Shown: positions 7,478 through 16,629, counted from the stretch's first letter. The stretch: DNA of 64,000 bases from Solihabitans fulvus (GCF_008386585.1 NZ_VUOB01000056.1:1-64000), one strand, 5' to 3'. Program-made: numbers and translations. The notes: generated from the letters alone by a model not told the origin.

Positions 7478-10400
7478 TTAGGCTTCCAGGGTGGGCGCGG
7501 CGAGTTCGCGGACCGTCTCGATGGTCGCGTCCCGCCCGCGCCGGGCCGCCTCGGCGAACTCCGCGTCGCCGAGCGCGGCCCGCGCGGCCGCCTCGACCCT
7601 GGCCGCGTCGGGCAGCGACAGGTCGGGGGCGCCGCGCACGGCGGCGCCCGCCGCGAGCAGCCGGGCCGCCTCGCGCGGCTTTCCCTGGCACAGCGCCAGA
7701 TCCGCGACGCCGACCAGGACCTGACCGAGCAGCGGTGCGCTCGTGGACCGCAGCGCCATGGCGAGCGCGTCGGCGCGGTGCGCCGCGGCCGAGGCGAGGT
7801 CGCCGGCCGACGCGTCCAGGTAGCCGAGCGAGTCGAGCAGTATCACGCGGAACACGACGTTGACCGCGAGGTGCCGCGACATCACCGATTCGGCGCGGGC
7901 CAGCTGCGTCCGCGCGGCGCCAGGATCGCCCGACCAGCGGGCGAGGCACGCGCGCACGTAGGCGACCGAGGCGAGCGCGTCGGGCTGGCCGGTCCGCTCG
8001 ACGTCCCGCTCGATGGCGGCGACCGCGTCGGTGGCGGCGTCCTGGTCGCCGAGCAGCCAGCGCAGCTGGGCCAGCCGCAGCCGGGGCAGCCACACGTCCG
8101 CGACGGGCACGGCCTCGGCGGCCACGGCGATGGCCTGCTCGTAGTTCGCGGCGGCCGAGGCGAGATCTCCTTGCCCGGCAAGGAGATCGGCCAGGTTGGT
8201 GAGGGTGTAGGAGATGCCCCAGCGTTCGCCGATCGCGCGGAAGGCCGTCAGCGCCTCGGTGAGGTCGGCCGCCGCCCTGGCGTGGTCCCGGCCCGCGTTG
8301 ACGAGGGTGAGGGCCCGACTGAGGTGGGCCATCGCCCGCACCCACGGGTCCTCGTCGGCGAACGCGTCCGCCTCGGTGCGCGGCGCGATGAGCCGCAGCA
8401 TCGGGTGCCGGCGTCCGGTCGGCTCGGTTCGCTCGGCGAGCCTGCGGGCGGTGGCGAGCAGGTCGCCTGCGGCGCGCTCGTCGGGGGAGGGGAGCTGGAG
8501 GGCGATGGCGCAGGCCGTCGCCCGCGTCTCGTCCTCGACCGCGCCGGGCAGCGCGAGGGCGGCGGCGGCCAGCTCGGCCCGCCCCGACCTGCGGCCGCGC
8601 AGCCACCAGTCGAGCAGCCAGTACGAGCCGGCCGCCGCGACCAGCCGGACCGAGGTGGGGGCGTCGCCCGCCTCGATCGCGCCGCGCAGGGCCGCGTCGA
8701 TGTTGTCGCGGTCGGCGGCGAGCCGATCGAGCCAGACCAGTTGGTCGGCGCGGCGCAGGTGCGGATCGGCGGTCTCGGCCAGGTCGATGAAGCAGGCGGC
8801 GTGCGCGCGGCGGATCCGGTCCCGCTCGCCAGCCTCGTCGAGCTGGCGCAGGGCGTACTCCCTGATCGTCTCGAGCAGCTGGTAGCGCGGCGATCCGTCG
8901 CCGACGGCGGTCAGCAGGGACTTCTCGGCCAGTGCGGTGAGCAGCTCCAGGACGTCGTCGGCCGCGATCGGACCGCCTGCGCACACCCGTTCGGCGGCCG
9001 CCGCGGTCGCGCCACGGGAGAAGACGGCGAGCCGCCGCAGCAGCGCGCGTTCCTCGTCGGTGAGCAGGTCCCAGCTCCAGTCGATCACCGCGCGCAGCGT
9101 CCGATGCCGGGGGAGGGCGGTCCGGCTTCCGTTGGTGAGCAAGCGAAAGCGGTCGTCGAGGCGGCCGGCCAGGTGCGCGACGGACATCGTCCGCAGGCGG
9201 GCCGCGGCCAGCTCGATCGCCAGCGGCATGCCGTCCAGCGCCCGGCAGATCCGCGCCACGGCCTGTGCCGTGTCGGCGGTGACGGCGAAGCCGGGCCGGG
9301 CCGAGGCGGCGCGGTCGGCCAGGAGCCGGACGGCCGCGTAGGTCAGCGCCTCGGTCGCTCCGGCGTCCTCCGGCGGCAGGGCAAGGGATTCCACCGGCCA
9401 CAGCGCCTCGCCGGTGATGCCGAGGGGTTCCCGGCTGGTGGCCAGGATCCGCAGTCGAGGGCACTCGCCGAGGAGTCGGTCGGCGAGCGCGGCGACGGCG
9501 TCGACCAGGTGCTCGCAGTTGTCCAACACCAGCAACGCTGTTCTGTCGCGCAACGCGGCGACGAGCCGGTCCGCCGGTTCGCCGGCCGGTGGTTGGCCGG
9601 GTGGCGCGAGGTCACGGACGCCCAGCGCGGTCAGCACCGCCTGCGCCGCGTCGGCGCCGCTGGCCACGGGCGCGAGTTCCACCAGCCACACCTCGTCGGG
9701 CCGGTTGCCGAGGTGCGCGCGGGCCGCTTCGGTGGCGAGGCGGGTCTTTCCGCAGCCGCCGGGGCCGGTGAGTGTGGTCAGGCGGCCTCGGGCGATGAGC
9801 GTGCCGACCCTGGCCAGGTCCGGGTCCCGGCCGACGAAGGTGGTCAGTTCGCTGCGGAGATTCGTTCTCGGTGGACTGTCCACAGTGGACTCGCGCTGCG
9901 GAGGAGCGGTCACCTCGCCGCGCAGTATCGCGGTGTGCAGCGCGGATAGGGCGGGGGACGGGTCCGTGCCGAGCGTTTCCGTGAGCGCCTGGCGCGTCCG
10001 GTCGTACGCGGCGAGCGCCTCGGCCGGCCGGTCGGCCGCGCACAGAGCCCGCATCAGCGCGCCGACCAGCCGTTCGCGGAGGGGATGCTCGGCGACCAGC
10101 GTGGTCAGGTCGGTGACGAGCGCGGCGCCATGGCCCAGCGCCAGATCGGCCTCGACCAGGGTCTCGGTCGCCGTCAGCCGCAGCTCGGTCAGCCGGGCCA
10201 CCTGCGCGGCGACGAAGTCCTCGGCGGCCAGCTCCTGGAGCGCCGGTCCGCGCCACAGATCCAGCGCCTCGCGGAGGATCCCCTCGACCGTCTCGGCATC
10301 CGTGGCCCGCGCGGACGCGGCGACCAGCCGTTCGAACCGGGCCGCGTCGACGTCGTCTTGGGCGATCGACAGGCGGTAGCCGGCCGGATGGGTGTCGACG

Positions 10401-10633
10401 ACGATCCCCTGCACGGCCCGCCGCAGCCGGGATACCAGCGCTTGCAGGGCGTTCGCCGCGCCGGCGGGCGGTACGTCGCGCCAGATCCCGTCGATCAGGC
10501 GCGCGGCGGGGACCACTCGGTTCGGTTCCAGCGCCAGGATGATCAGCAGCGTGCGCAGCCTCGTGCCCGACACCTCGACGGAGGCGCCGTCGTCGGTCCT
10601 GACCTCGAGCGGGCCGAGCACGCCGATCTGCAC
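7478..10633 (-). CDS. AfsR/SARP-type transcriptional regulator with NB-ARC ATPase and TPR region
   Basis: A 1051-residue multidomain regulator. Residues about 15-90 form an OmpR-like winged helix, residues 95-240 the bacterial transcriptional activation domain (RFERLVAASARA and onward), and Walker A GPGGCGKT lies at about 290-297 with VLDNCEHLVD as Walker B. The C-terminal half is alpha-helical TPR-like repeats. AfsR-type proteins activate secondary-metabolite or stress genes by binding direct repeats near promoters. The start is GTG at 10633 with a weak ribosome binding site. It is divergent from a beta-lactamase-fold esterase gene, whose promoter may be its target. No biosynthetic cluster is visible next to it. 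Confidence 0.88.
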   Translation of the reverse strand: MQIGVLGPLEVRTDDGASVEVSGTRLRTLLIILALEPNRVVPAARLIDGIWRDVPPAGAANALQALVSRLRRAVQGIVVDTHPAGYRLSIAQDDVDAARFERLVAASARATDAETVEGILREALDLWRGPALQELAAEDFVAAQVARLTELRLTATETLVEADLALGHGAALVTDLTTLVAEHPLRERLVGALMRALCAADRPAEALAAYDRTRQALTETLGTDPSPALSALHTAILRGEVTAPPQRESTVDSPPRTNLRSELTTFVGRDPDLARVGTLIARGRLTTLTGPGGCGKTRLATEAARAHLGNRPDEVWLVELAPVASGADAAQAVLTALGVRDLAPPGQPPAGEPADRLVAALRDRTALLVLDNCEHLVDAVAALADRLLGECPRLRILATSREPLGITGEALWPVESLALPPEDAGATEALTYAAVRLLADRAASARPGFAVTADTAQAVARICRALDGMPLAIELAAARLRTMSVAHLAGRLDDRFRLLTNGSRTALPRHRTLRAVIDWSWDLLTDEERALLRRLAVFSRGATAAAAERVCAGGPIAADDVLELLTALAEKSLLTAVGDGSPRYQLLETIREYALRQLDEAGERDRIRRAHAACFIDLAETADPHLRRADQLVWLDRLAADRDNIDAALRGAIEAGDAPTSVRLVAAAGSYWLLDWWLRGRRSGRAELAAAALALPGAVEDETRATACAIALQLPSPDERAAGDLLATARRLAERTEPTGRRHPMLRLIAPRTEADAFADEDPWVRAMAHLSRALTLVNAGRDHARAAADLTEALTAFRAIGERWGISYTLTNLADLLAGQGDLASAAANYEQAIAVAAEAVPVADVWLPRLRLAQLRWLLGDQDAATDAVAAIERDVERTGQPDALASVAYVRACLARWSGDPGAARTQLARAESVMSRHLAVNVVFRVILLDSLGYLDASAGDLASAAAHRADALAMALRSTSAPLLGQVLVGVADLALCQGKPREAARLLAAGAAVRGAPDLSLPDAARVEAAARAALGDAEFAEAARRGRDATIETVRELAAPTLEA

Positions 10634-10697
10634 CCGGCTGATTCTGCCTTGGCGGGCCCGAGGTGTCTGGCGGGGTGGGTCGGGGACCTTTAATCGA

Positions 10698-10728
10698 TTG
10701 ACGGCGACTGAGTCGCACTCGCTAGGTT
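10698..10728 (+). promoter_or_regulatory. Promoter with an embedded 13-bp palindrome, leaderless type
   Basis: TTGACG (10698-10703) and TAGGTT (10723-10728) are separated by 19 bp, and the GTG start follows the second hexamer by 7 nt, so the mRNA is probably leaderless. The spacer contains the perfect palindrome GCGACT-G-AGTCGC (10704-10716), a candidate operator. Confidence 0.5.
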
Positions 10729-10735
10729 CCCCGCC

Positions 10736-11833
10736 GTGGCTGACATTCAGGGAACCTGTGCGGAGGAGTTCAGCGCGGTTCGGGACGCACTCGCGGCGTC
10801 GCTGGACAACAAGGACGTCGGAGCCTCGGCGTCGGTCTACGTCGACGGCGAAATGGTGGTCGACATCTGGGGCGGGTACGCCGACGCGGCGCGCACGACC
10901 CCGTGGGAGCGCGACACGATCACCAACGTCTGGTCCACCACCAAGACGATGGTCGCGTTGTGCGCGCTGATCCTCGCCGACCGGGGCGACCTAGACCTGG
11001 ACGCGCCGGTCGCCAGGTACTGGCCCGAGTTCGCCGCTGCGGGCAAGGACGGTGTGCTGGTGCGGCATGTGCTGTCCCACACCGCAGGCCTGCCCGACTG
11101 GGACGGGCCGGTCGCCGTCGAGGATCTCTACGACTCGCCCTCGGTCACCGCGCGGCTGGCCGCGCAGGCCCCGTTCTGGGAGCCGGGCACCGAGGCCGGC
11201 TACCACTCGCTCACCTTCGGGTTCCTCGTCGGCGAGCTGGTTCGGCGGGTCACCGGGCGCAGCCTCGGCACCTTCTTCGCCGAGGACGTCGCGGGGCCGA
11301 TGGGCGCCGACTTCCACATCGGGCTGGCCGCCGAGCACGACCATCGCGTCGCACCCGTGATCGCACCGCCGGTCTCGACGTCCGTGGACCGGATCGTGCG
11401 GGAGTCCGGCGACGCCCGCAACGGCCCGATCCCGCCCGGCGTCGGCAACTCGGTGGCGTGGCGGCGCGCGGAGATCCCCGCGGCGAGCGGATTCGGCAAC
11501 GCCCGCTCGGTCGCCGCGGTGCAGTCGGTGCTCGCGAACGGCGGAACTGCGCGAGGCGTGCGGCTGCTGTCGGCGGCCGGCTGTCAGCGTGTCAGGGAGG
11601 AACAGTTCCACGGCAAGGACCGGATCTTCGGTGTGCCCATGCGGTACGGCATGGGCTATGCCCTCAACGGCAACAGCTGCTCCTGGGGCGGCATGGGCGG
11701 ATCGGTGGTGGTGGTCGATCTCGACGCCCACATGGCGGTCTCCTACGTCATGAACCAGATGCTCGACGAGGGTGGCCTGAGCGACGAGCGGGGCGTCGGC
11801 ATCGTGCTGGCCGCCTACGCCGGCCTCAGCTAG
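10736..11833 (+). CDS. Serine hydrolase of the class C beta-lactamase fold (EstB-like esterase)
   Basis: A 365-residue protein of the beta-lactamase/transpeptidase-like esterase family. The nucleophile motif SxxK is STTK (Ser67, Lys70), followed by RHVLSHTAGLPDW, which is characteristic, and a Tyr-containing EAGYHSLTFG block. There is no signal peptide, so it is probably a cytoplasmic esterase rather than a secreted beta-lactamase. The GTG start has no ribosome binding site and lies 7 nt after a -10-like hexamer. The gene is divergent from the AfsR-like regulator and ends in a strong hairpin. Natural substrate unknown. Confidence 0.85.
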   Translation: MADIQGTCAEEFSAVRDALAASLDNKDVGASASVYVDGEMVVDIWGGYADAARTTPWERDTITNVWSTTKTMVALCALILADRGDLDLDAPVARYWPEFAAAGKDGVLVRHVLSHTAGLPDWDGPVAVEDLYDSPSVTARLAAQAPFWEPGTEAGYHSLTFGFLVGELVRRVTGRSLGTFFAEDVAGPMGADFHIGLAAEHDHRVAPVIAPPVSTSVDRIVRESGDARNGPIPPGVGNSVAWRRAEIPAASGFGNARSVAAVQSVLANGGTARGVRLLSAAGCQRVREEQFHGKDRIFGVPMRYGMGYALNGNSCSWGGMGGSVVVVDLDAHMAVSYVMNQMLDEGGLSDERGVGIVLAAYAGLS

Positions 11834-11859
11834 CGCTGGTTCTTGCGCATTAGTCCAAC

Positions 11860-11895
11860 CGGGACAGGGCGGCTGGCGCGGGCCGCCCTGTCCCG
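11860..11895. terminator. Bidirectional terminator hairpin
   Basis: CGGGACAGGGCGGC (11860-11873) pairs perfectly with GCCGCCCTGTCCCG (11882-11895) across an 8-nt loop. It lies between the convergent esterase (+) and HSL hydrolase (-) genes, 26 and 34 nt from their stop codons. Confidence 0.8.
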
Positions 11896-11929
11896 TTGGC
11901 ACGCGGTCCTTGTGCGCGGCGGCGGGGCT

Positions 11930-12853
11930 TCAGGCCGTTGCCATCGCGCCGACCGCGGCGCAGAAGCGCTTCCAGGCGTCGGCGACCTGCGGGATGATCG
12001 AGCGGCCCCGGACCGGGGCGTGCACGAGGCCCGGCTCGACGACGAGCTGCACCGGGATTCCCGCGCGGCGCAGGTGATCCGCGTAGGCGACGCTGTCCTC
12101 GCGCAGCTCGTCGAACTCGGTGCTCATGATGTAGGCGGGCGGCAGGTCGTGGAACCTGGCGCTGACCAACGGCGACACGTAGGGATGGGTGACCAGGTCG
12201 CGGTCGGGGCAGTAGGACCTGGTGTAGTACTGCATCTCCGGCGCGAAGTCGTCCTCGCCGCCGTCGAACCACCTGGCGAAGTCCAGCACCGGGCCGATCA
12301 GGCCCTGGCCCTTCGGGCGCACACCGCCGCGATCCCGGCACATCAGGGCGACGCAGACCCCGAGGTTGCCGCCCGAGCTGTCCCCGCACAGCACCGGCCC
12401 GTCGGTGCGCACGCCGCCGCCGACGGCCTCGGGATGCTCGGCCAGCGCGCGGAGGAACGCATAGCAGTCCTCCGGGGTCGCCGGGAACGGATGCTCGGGG
12501 GCCTGGCGGAAGTCGGGCGCGACGGTGACGAGTCCGGTGTTCGCGGCCAGTTCGGCCGCCAGTGTGTTGTGGCTGTCGGGCGAACCGACGACGAAGCCCC
12601 CGCCGTGGAAGTAGACGAGCAGACCGGACCCGACCGGTTCCGTCGGCCGGTACAGCCGAAAGGGCAGAGAGCCTTCGGCCGTCCCGATCTCGTGGTCGGT
12701 GATCGTGACGCTGGCTGGCAGCTGGTAGGGGAACACGTCCGACAGGCTCAGGTAGAGACGTCGTTGCTCCGCGACGCTCCGCTCGAAGAAGTTCTCCGGC
12801 ATCGCGTCGTGGTATCTGGCCAGAAACTCGTCGGTGCCATCCGCGTATTTCAT
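11930..12853 (-). CDS. Alpha/beta hydrolase fold-3 (hormone-sensitive lipase family) esterase
   Basis: A 307-residue carboxylesterase. The oxyanion-hole motif HGGGF is at residues 83-87, the nucleophile Ser159 lies in GDSSGGN, and an acidic TEFDELRED and late histidine (GLVHAP) complete the expected triad. The frame opens upstream at 12886, but AAGGAG lies 6 nt before the ATG at 12853, which decides the start. It follows the MFS transporter gene by 40 nt on the same strand, so the two probably form an operon that exports and hydrolyses, or detoxifies, an ester-containing compound; that link is inferred. Confidence 0.85.
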   Translation of the reverse strand: MKYADGTDEFLARYHDAMPENFFERSVAEQRRLYLSLSDVFPYQLPASVTITDHEIGTAEGSLPFRLYRPTEPVGSGLLVYFHGGGFVVGSPDSHNTLAAELAANTGLVTVAPDFRQAPEHPFPATPEDCYAFLRALAEHPEAVGGGVRTDGPVLCGDSSGGNLGVCVALMCRDRGGVRPKGQGLIGPVLDFARWFDGGEDDFAPEMQYYTRSYCPDRDLVTHPYVSPLVSARFHDLPPAYIMSTEFDELREDSVAYADHLRRAGIPVQLVVEPGLVHAPVRGRSIIPQVADAWKRFCAAVGAMATA

Positions 12854-12893
12854 CTGCGCTCCTTGTGTCGCTTGATGAACCGCCAACTGGGAG

Positions 12894-14246
12894 TCAGTCC
12901 GTCCGTTGCTGCGGCACCGTGCGCAGCTCGGCCAGCACCCCGCGCCGCAGCAACGGCAGCAGGCACAGCGCGGTGCCGACGGTGCCGACCCAGAACGTCC
13001 CCGCGAGCCCGATCAGGGCGATGAACACCGAGGACACCAGGCTGCCGAGCGGCACGACGCCCCACAGCAGGAAGCGCTCCACCGAGTTGACCCGGCCGAG
13101 CAGCCGCGCCGGTGTGGACGTCTGCCGGAGCGTCGTCCAGGTCGGCCCGAAGGCCCCCTCGCCGATGCCGTGCACGATGCTGCCGGCGATCAGCCCCGGC
13201 ACCGAGCCCGCCGCGCCGGCGATGCCCATGATCACGAACCCGCTTACCGAGAGGGTCGCGCCGAGCACGATCGTCCTGGTCGTGCCGATGCGGTCGACCA
13301 GCCTGCCGCACACGAGGTTGCCGATCGGGTAGCCGAGCGCGGCCGCGCCGACCACCAGGCCGATGGCGGCGACGCCGAGCTTGAGCACGCCGGCGCAGTA
13401 CAGCACGAGAATCGTGGTGACCATGCTCTGGAACAGGACGTAGACGGCGCCACACATCAGCACCGGTTCCAGCAGCGGGTGCCGCAGCACGAAACCGAGG
13501 CCCTCGCGGATCTCCCTGGCTAACCAACCGGGTTCGCGCTGTTCGGCCTGCGGCGGTGGCTCGCGGTGCCGGATGCCGAGCAGGGTCGCGGCCGACGCCA
13601 GGAAGGAGCCGGAGTTCACCAGGATGGCGCCGGCCGGGCCGGTCAGCGCGATCAGCGGGCCCGCGGCCATCGGGCCGACCGACCGGGACACCGACTCCGA
13701 CAGCTGGAGCCGCGCGTTGGCCCGTTGCAGCGTCGACGAGCCGCCGAACAGCGACGGCAGGTAGGAGGTGTAGGCCACCTGAAAGAACACCACGACGCAG
13801 CCGTTGACCCCGATCAGCCCCATCAGCAGCCAGAACGGCAGCGCGTGCGCCATCGCGAGCACCGCGACGAGCAGGCAGCTGACCAGCTGGGCGACCTCGC
13901 TGACGATCATGGTCGGCCGGCGGCGCATCCGGTCCAGGATGGCGCCGGCCGGCAACCCGAGCAGGAGAAAGGGGAACTTGAAGGCGAACGGGAGCAGCGC
14001 GGCCTGCGACGCGGCGACGCCGAGCGTGGTGACGGCCATCAACGGCAGCGCGACCAGCATGAACTGGTCGCCGACCAGGCTGACCGTCTGACCGGTCCAC
14101 AACAGCCGGAAGTCCGACCGCGCGGTCGGCGCGTCGCCCTTCTCTTCGGCGCCGACCGTGTGCTGCTCGGGGCCGCCCGCGCCGATGTCCGGTTCATCGG
14201 CGGGCGGCCCCCGCGTGGCCCCTGCGGTCGGCACCTCGTCGGTCAT
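12894..14246 (-). CDS. MFS drug/siderophore-type exporter
   Basis: A 450-residue integral membrane protein. A polar tail of about 40 residues precedes FRLLWTGQTVSLVGDQF, the typical start of the EntS/MdtH-like MFS branch, and the loop 2 signature appears as GAILDRMRRRP. Twelve hydrophobic segments can be followed through the sequence. Such transporters expel drugs or siderophores by proton antiport. ATG at 14246 has GAAAGGG upstream. Co-directional with the following esterase gene. The substrate cannot be predicted. Confidence 0.85.
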   Translation of the reverse strand: MTDEVPTAGATRGPPADEPDIGAGGPEQHTVGAEEKGDAPTARSDFRLLWTGQTVSLVGDQFMLVALPLMAVTTLGVAASQAALLPFAFKFPFLLLGLPAGAILDRMRRRPTMIVSEVAQLVSCLLVAVLAMAHALPFWLLMGLIGVNGCVVVFFQVAYTSYLPSLFGGSSTLQRANARLQLSESVSRSVGPMAAGPLIALTGPAGAILVNSGSFLASAATLLGIRHREPPPQAEQREPGWLAREIREGLGFVLRHPLLEPVLMCGAVYVLFQSMVTTILVLYCAGVLKLGVAAIGLVVGAAALGYPIGNLVCGRLVDRIGTTRTIVLGATLSVSGFVIMGIAGAAGSVPGLIAGSIVHGIGEGAFGPTWTTLRQTSTPARLLGRVNSVERFLLWGVVPLGSLVSSVFIALIGLAGTFWVGTVGTALCLLPLLRRGVLAELRTVPQQRTD

Positions 14247-14462
14247 GGCGCATGCCCTTTCGTCGGTTCACCCGTGGACGGCGTCCGAGCCGCCCAGTGT
14301 CCTGCCATGACTGAAGAACCCCGGTCGGGGCGCTGAGGTTGCAGTGTGACCCGATCGGGGGAATTCGTGCGGGCGTTGCCTTCCAACGGCCGAGCCGCGA
14401 ACGCCTGCTCCGCTGACCCCCGTGCCGGGCGTGGACTCAGGCGCCCGCGCCCGGGCATGGGG

Positions 14463-15299
14463 TTACCGGAACGCCGCGTCGAGGATCGGGAGCAGCTGCT
14501 CCTCCTCGTAGGTCAGGTGGCGCTCCAGCTCCTCGATGAGCCGTTCGACGTCGAGGAGCACCTGCCCAGGTCCTGCGTCGACGGCGACGATCACCTCGCG
14601 CAGCTCGCCGAGCAGGGCCGCGATCTGCTCGTGCTCGGCGCTAAGCCGGTCGACGGTCGGGGTCAGCTCAGGCACAGCCCTGGTGAGCATCGGGAAGATC
14701 GCGGCATCCTCACCGGTGTGGTGCACGTGCAGTCCATGGCAGACGGTCAGGCAGTTGACCCGCAGCTGTGCGCCCAACCGAGGGCCGGACGCGGCGATCT
14801 CCTTGCGCACCAAGGCGAGCTCGCGCCGGAACGCGTCGTGGATCAGCATCAGTTGCGCGCTGGGGGAGGCCGCGTTCGGCGGCCCGCCGGCCGACCGGCG
14901 GAGGGCGACCACCGGGAGCGTCCTGGACGTGCCGGCCTGGTAGGCGGCCCAGCCTGGGTCGGCCTCGACCGCGCGGGCGAACGCCTCGTCCCGTTCGTCG
15001 CCGGTCAGCACGACGGCGTCGGCCTGGTAGGTGAAGACGCCGTCCTCGACGGTGACGCTGGGATTGGCCACCAGGTTGTGGAACCAGGCGGGGTGCTTCG
15101 GCGCGCCGCCGGACGAGGCGATGACGAGGATTCGCTCGCCGCCGTCGGGCAGGAAGGCGAGCGGGTTCGTGTGCGGCCGGCCGGATCGCGCTCCCGTGGT
15201 GGTCAGCAGGATCAGCCGGCCTCCCTCGAACGGACCGCCAACGCGCCCGTCGTTGGCGCGGAATTCGTCGATGACCTGCTGGTTGAAATCGTTGGGCAT
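14463..15299 (-). CDS. Fusion: F420-type deazaflavin nitroreductase domain plus hemerythrin HHE domain
   Basis: A 278-residue two-domain protein. Residues about 1-133 resemble the Ddn/DUF385 family (LILLTTTGARSGRPHTNPLAF, HPAWFHNLVANPSVTV), which reduces substrates with F420H2 or binds related cofactors. Residues about 140-278 form a hemerythrin-like four-helix bundle with ligands in IHDAF, HVHHTGEDAAIFP, LSAEHEQI and HLTYEEEQLLP, expected to hold a di-iron centre that binds O2 or NO. The start ATG has GAAGGAAA upstream. The domains are usually encoded separately, so a reductase coupled to O2/NO sensing is suggested. The gene is upstream and divergent from an Lrp-type regulator. Confidence 0.85.
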   Translation of the reverse strand: MPNDFNQQVIDEFRANDGRVGGPFEGGRLILLTTTGARSGRPHTNPLAFLPDGGERILVIASSGGAPKHPAWFHNLVANPSVTVEDGVFTYQADAVVLTGDERDEAFARAVEADPGWAAYQAGTSRTLPVVALRRSAGGPPNAASPSAQLMLIHDAFRRELALVRKEIAASGPRLGAQLRVNCLTVCHGLHVHHTGEDAAIFPMLTRAVPELTPTVDRLSAEHEQIAALLGELREVIVAVDAGPGQVLLDVERLIEELERHLTYEEEQLLPILDAAFR

Positions 15300-15660
15300 A
15301 CGGGTTTTCCTTCTCCGAACTCAAGTGGGGTGGCCCGTTTTTCGGGCATGGCGAACAGACGTCCCGTTGACAGCGCGAATGCGGTCAGGACGTGTGGGTG
15401 AGGTGCGAAGGGGCGCGCCGGCCACTCGACCAACAAAGGTCGGCTCGGCCCGCGACAGCAACGGCGTTCGACGCCGTCAGGAAGGTGTGGAATCGCGCGA
15501 AGTGCGCGGATACAACGGGAGGCGGCCCTCGGGCCAGCCCGGGGCTCACGCCTCGGCCGGGTGCCCCACTCGCTCTTGGCCCATGGCCGACCCGGCAGTC
15601 ATGTCGTTAACCCTAATGCCCGCACCGCACCGAAGCAACGACGCAGACCAGAATGGTCTC
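15300..15660. other. 361-bp divergent intergenic region
   Basis: This region separates the deazaflavin-hemerythrin gene (-) from the Lrp-like gene (+). It holds a short hairpin GCCCG-TTTTT-CGGGC (15333-15347), a TTGACA at 15367 without a convincing -10, a TTAACCCTAAT block at 15607-15617 that could be the -10 of the regulator, and the palindrome at 15645-15659. I see no gene in it. Confidence 0.5.
15645..15659. promoter_or_regulatory. Candidate Lrp-family operator
   Basis: AGACCA-GAA-TGGTCT is a perfect palindrome of 15 bp, a typical size for Lrp/AsnC sites, ending 1 bp before the GTG start at 15661. Its place between a likely promoter and the start codon suggests autoregulation. Confidence 0.5.
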
Positions 15661-16629
15661 GTGCTCGACGACCTCGACCGTGGCCTGATCCACGCACTGC
15701 ACCTGGACGGCCGGGCGCCGTTCAACCGGATCGGCGCCGTGCTCGGCGTGTCCACCCAGACGGTGGCGCGCCGCTACCGGCGGCTGCGCGCCGATGCGGC
15801 GCTGCGGGTGGTCGGGCTCGCCGACCCGCACCGGGCCGGCCAGGCGCGGTGGCTGGCCAGGCTCACCGCCAGCCCGCACACTGCGCAGGAACTCGCCAAC
15901 GCCCTGGCGCGGCGGCCCGACACGGCCTGGGTGAAGCTCGCCTCCGGCGGCACCGAGATCGTCGCGGTCGTGGACACCCCGACCGGGGCCGCGGCCGGGC
16001 ATTCGTTGCTGCTGCACGACATTCCGCGCACCACCAGCATCACCTCGGTGTCCGCGCACTACCTGCTGCACACCTACCTCGGCGGCCCGACCGCCTGGCG
16101 CGGGCACACCAACGCCCTCGACGAGCAGCAGCAACGGCAGCTGCGGCCGCCGGCCAGGGTCGGCGAGCCGACGGCGAGGCAGGCGGTGACCGACGCCGAC
16201 GAGGACCTGCTCGCGGTGCTCGGCCGCGACGGCCGCGCCAGCCAGGCCGACCTCGCCGAGGCCACCGGCTGGTCGCCGGCCACCGTCGCGCGCAGGCTGA
16301 CCGACCTGCACACCGGCGGCGCGCTCTTCTACGACGTGGAGATCAGCTCGACGCTGTTCGGCGCGACCACCGAGGCCCTGCTGTGGATGGCCGTCACGCC
16401 GGCGCACCTCGACGCGGTCGCCACAGCCCTTGCCGCGCACGAGGAACTCGCGTTCGTCGCGGCGACGACCGGGCCGACCAACCTGGTGGCGCACGCGTTG
16501 TGCGCCGACCCGGCCGCGCTGCACCGCTACCTCACCCACCGCCTCGGCGCCCTGGACGCGATCCGCACCCTGGAGACCGCGCCCGTGCTGCGCACCCTCA
16601 AGTCGGCGGGCCCGCTCCTCCGTGCCTAG
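15661..16629 (+). CDS. Double-length Lrp/AsnC family transcriptional regulator
   Basis: A 322-residue protein with two successive Lrp modules. The first HTH is LDDLDRGLIHALHLDGRAPF with GVSTQTVARRYRRL; the second, from about residue 180, is DADEDLLAVLGRDGRASQADLAEATGWSPATVARRLTDL. Each is followed by a RAM-like ligand-binding region. Tandem Lrp proteins are frequent in actinomycetes and sense amino acids or related metabolites. The frame is open from 15031. I prefer GTG 15661 because it begins exactly at the conserved LDxLDR block and leaves the palindrome non-coding; ATG 15616 and ATG 15601 are possible. It may control the divergent deazaflavin-hemerythrin gene. Confidence 0.85.
   Translation: MLDDLDRGLIHALHLDGRAPFNRIGAVLGVSTQTVARRYRRLRADAALRVVGLADPHRAGQARWLARLTASPHTAQELANALARRPDTAWVKLASGGTEIVAVVDTPTGAAAGHSLLLHDIPRTTSITSVSAHYLLHTYLGGPTAWRGHTNALDEQQQRQLRPPARVGEPTARQAVTDADEDLLAVLGRDGRASQADLAEATGWSPATVARRLTDLHTGGALFYDVEISSTLFGATTEALLWMAVTPAHLDAVATALAAHEELAFVAATTGPTNLVAHALCADPAALHRYLTHRLGALDAIRTLETAPVLRTLKSAGPLLRA

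Noticed and set aside
15367..15395. TTGACA at 15367 as a promoter
   Set aside because: The hexamer 17 bp downstream is ACGTGT, which does not resemble a -10 element, and no start codon with a ribosome binding site follows closely.
15031..15660. N-terminal extension of the Lrp-like protein (frame open from 15031)
   Set aside because: It would overlap the divergent deazaflavin-hemerythrin gene and cross its promoter; the Lrp domain starts at 15661.
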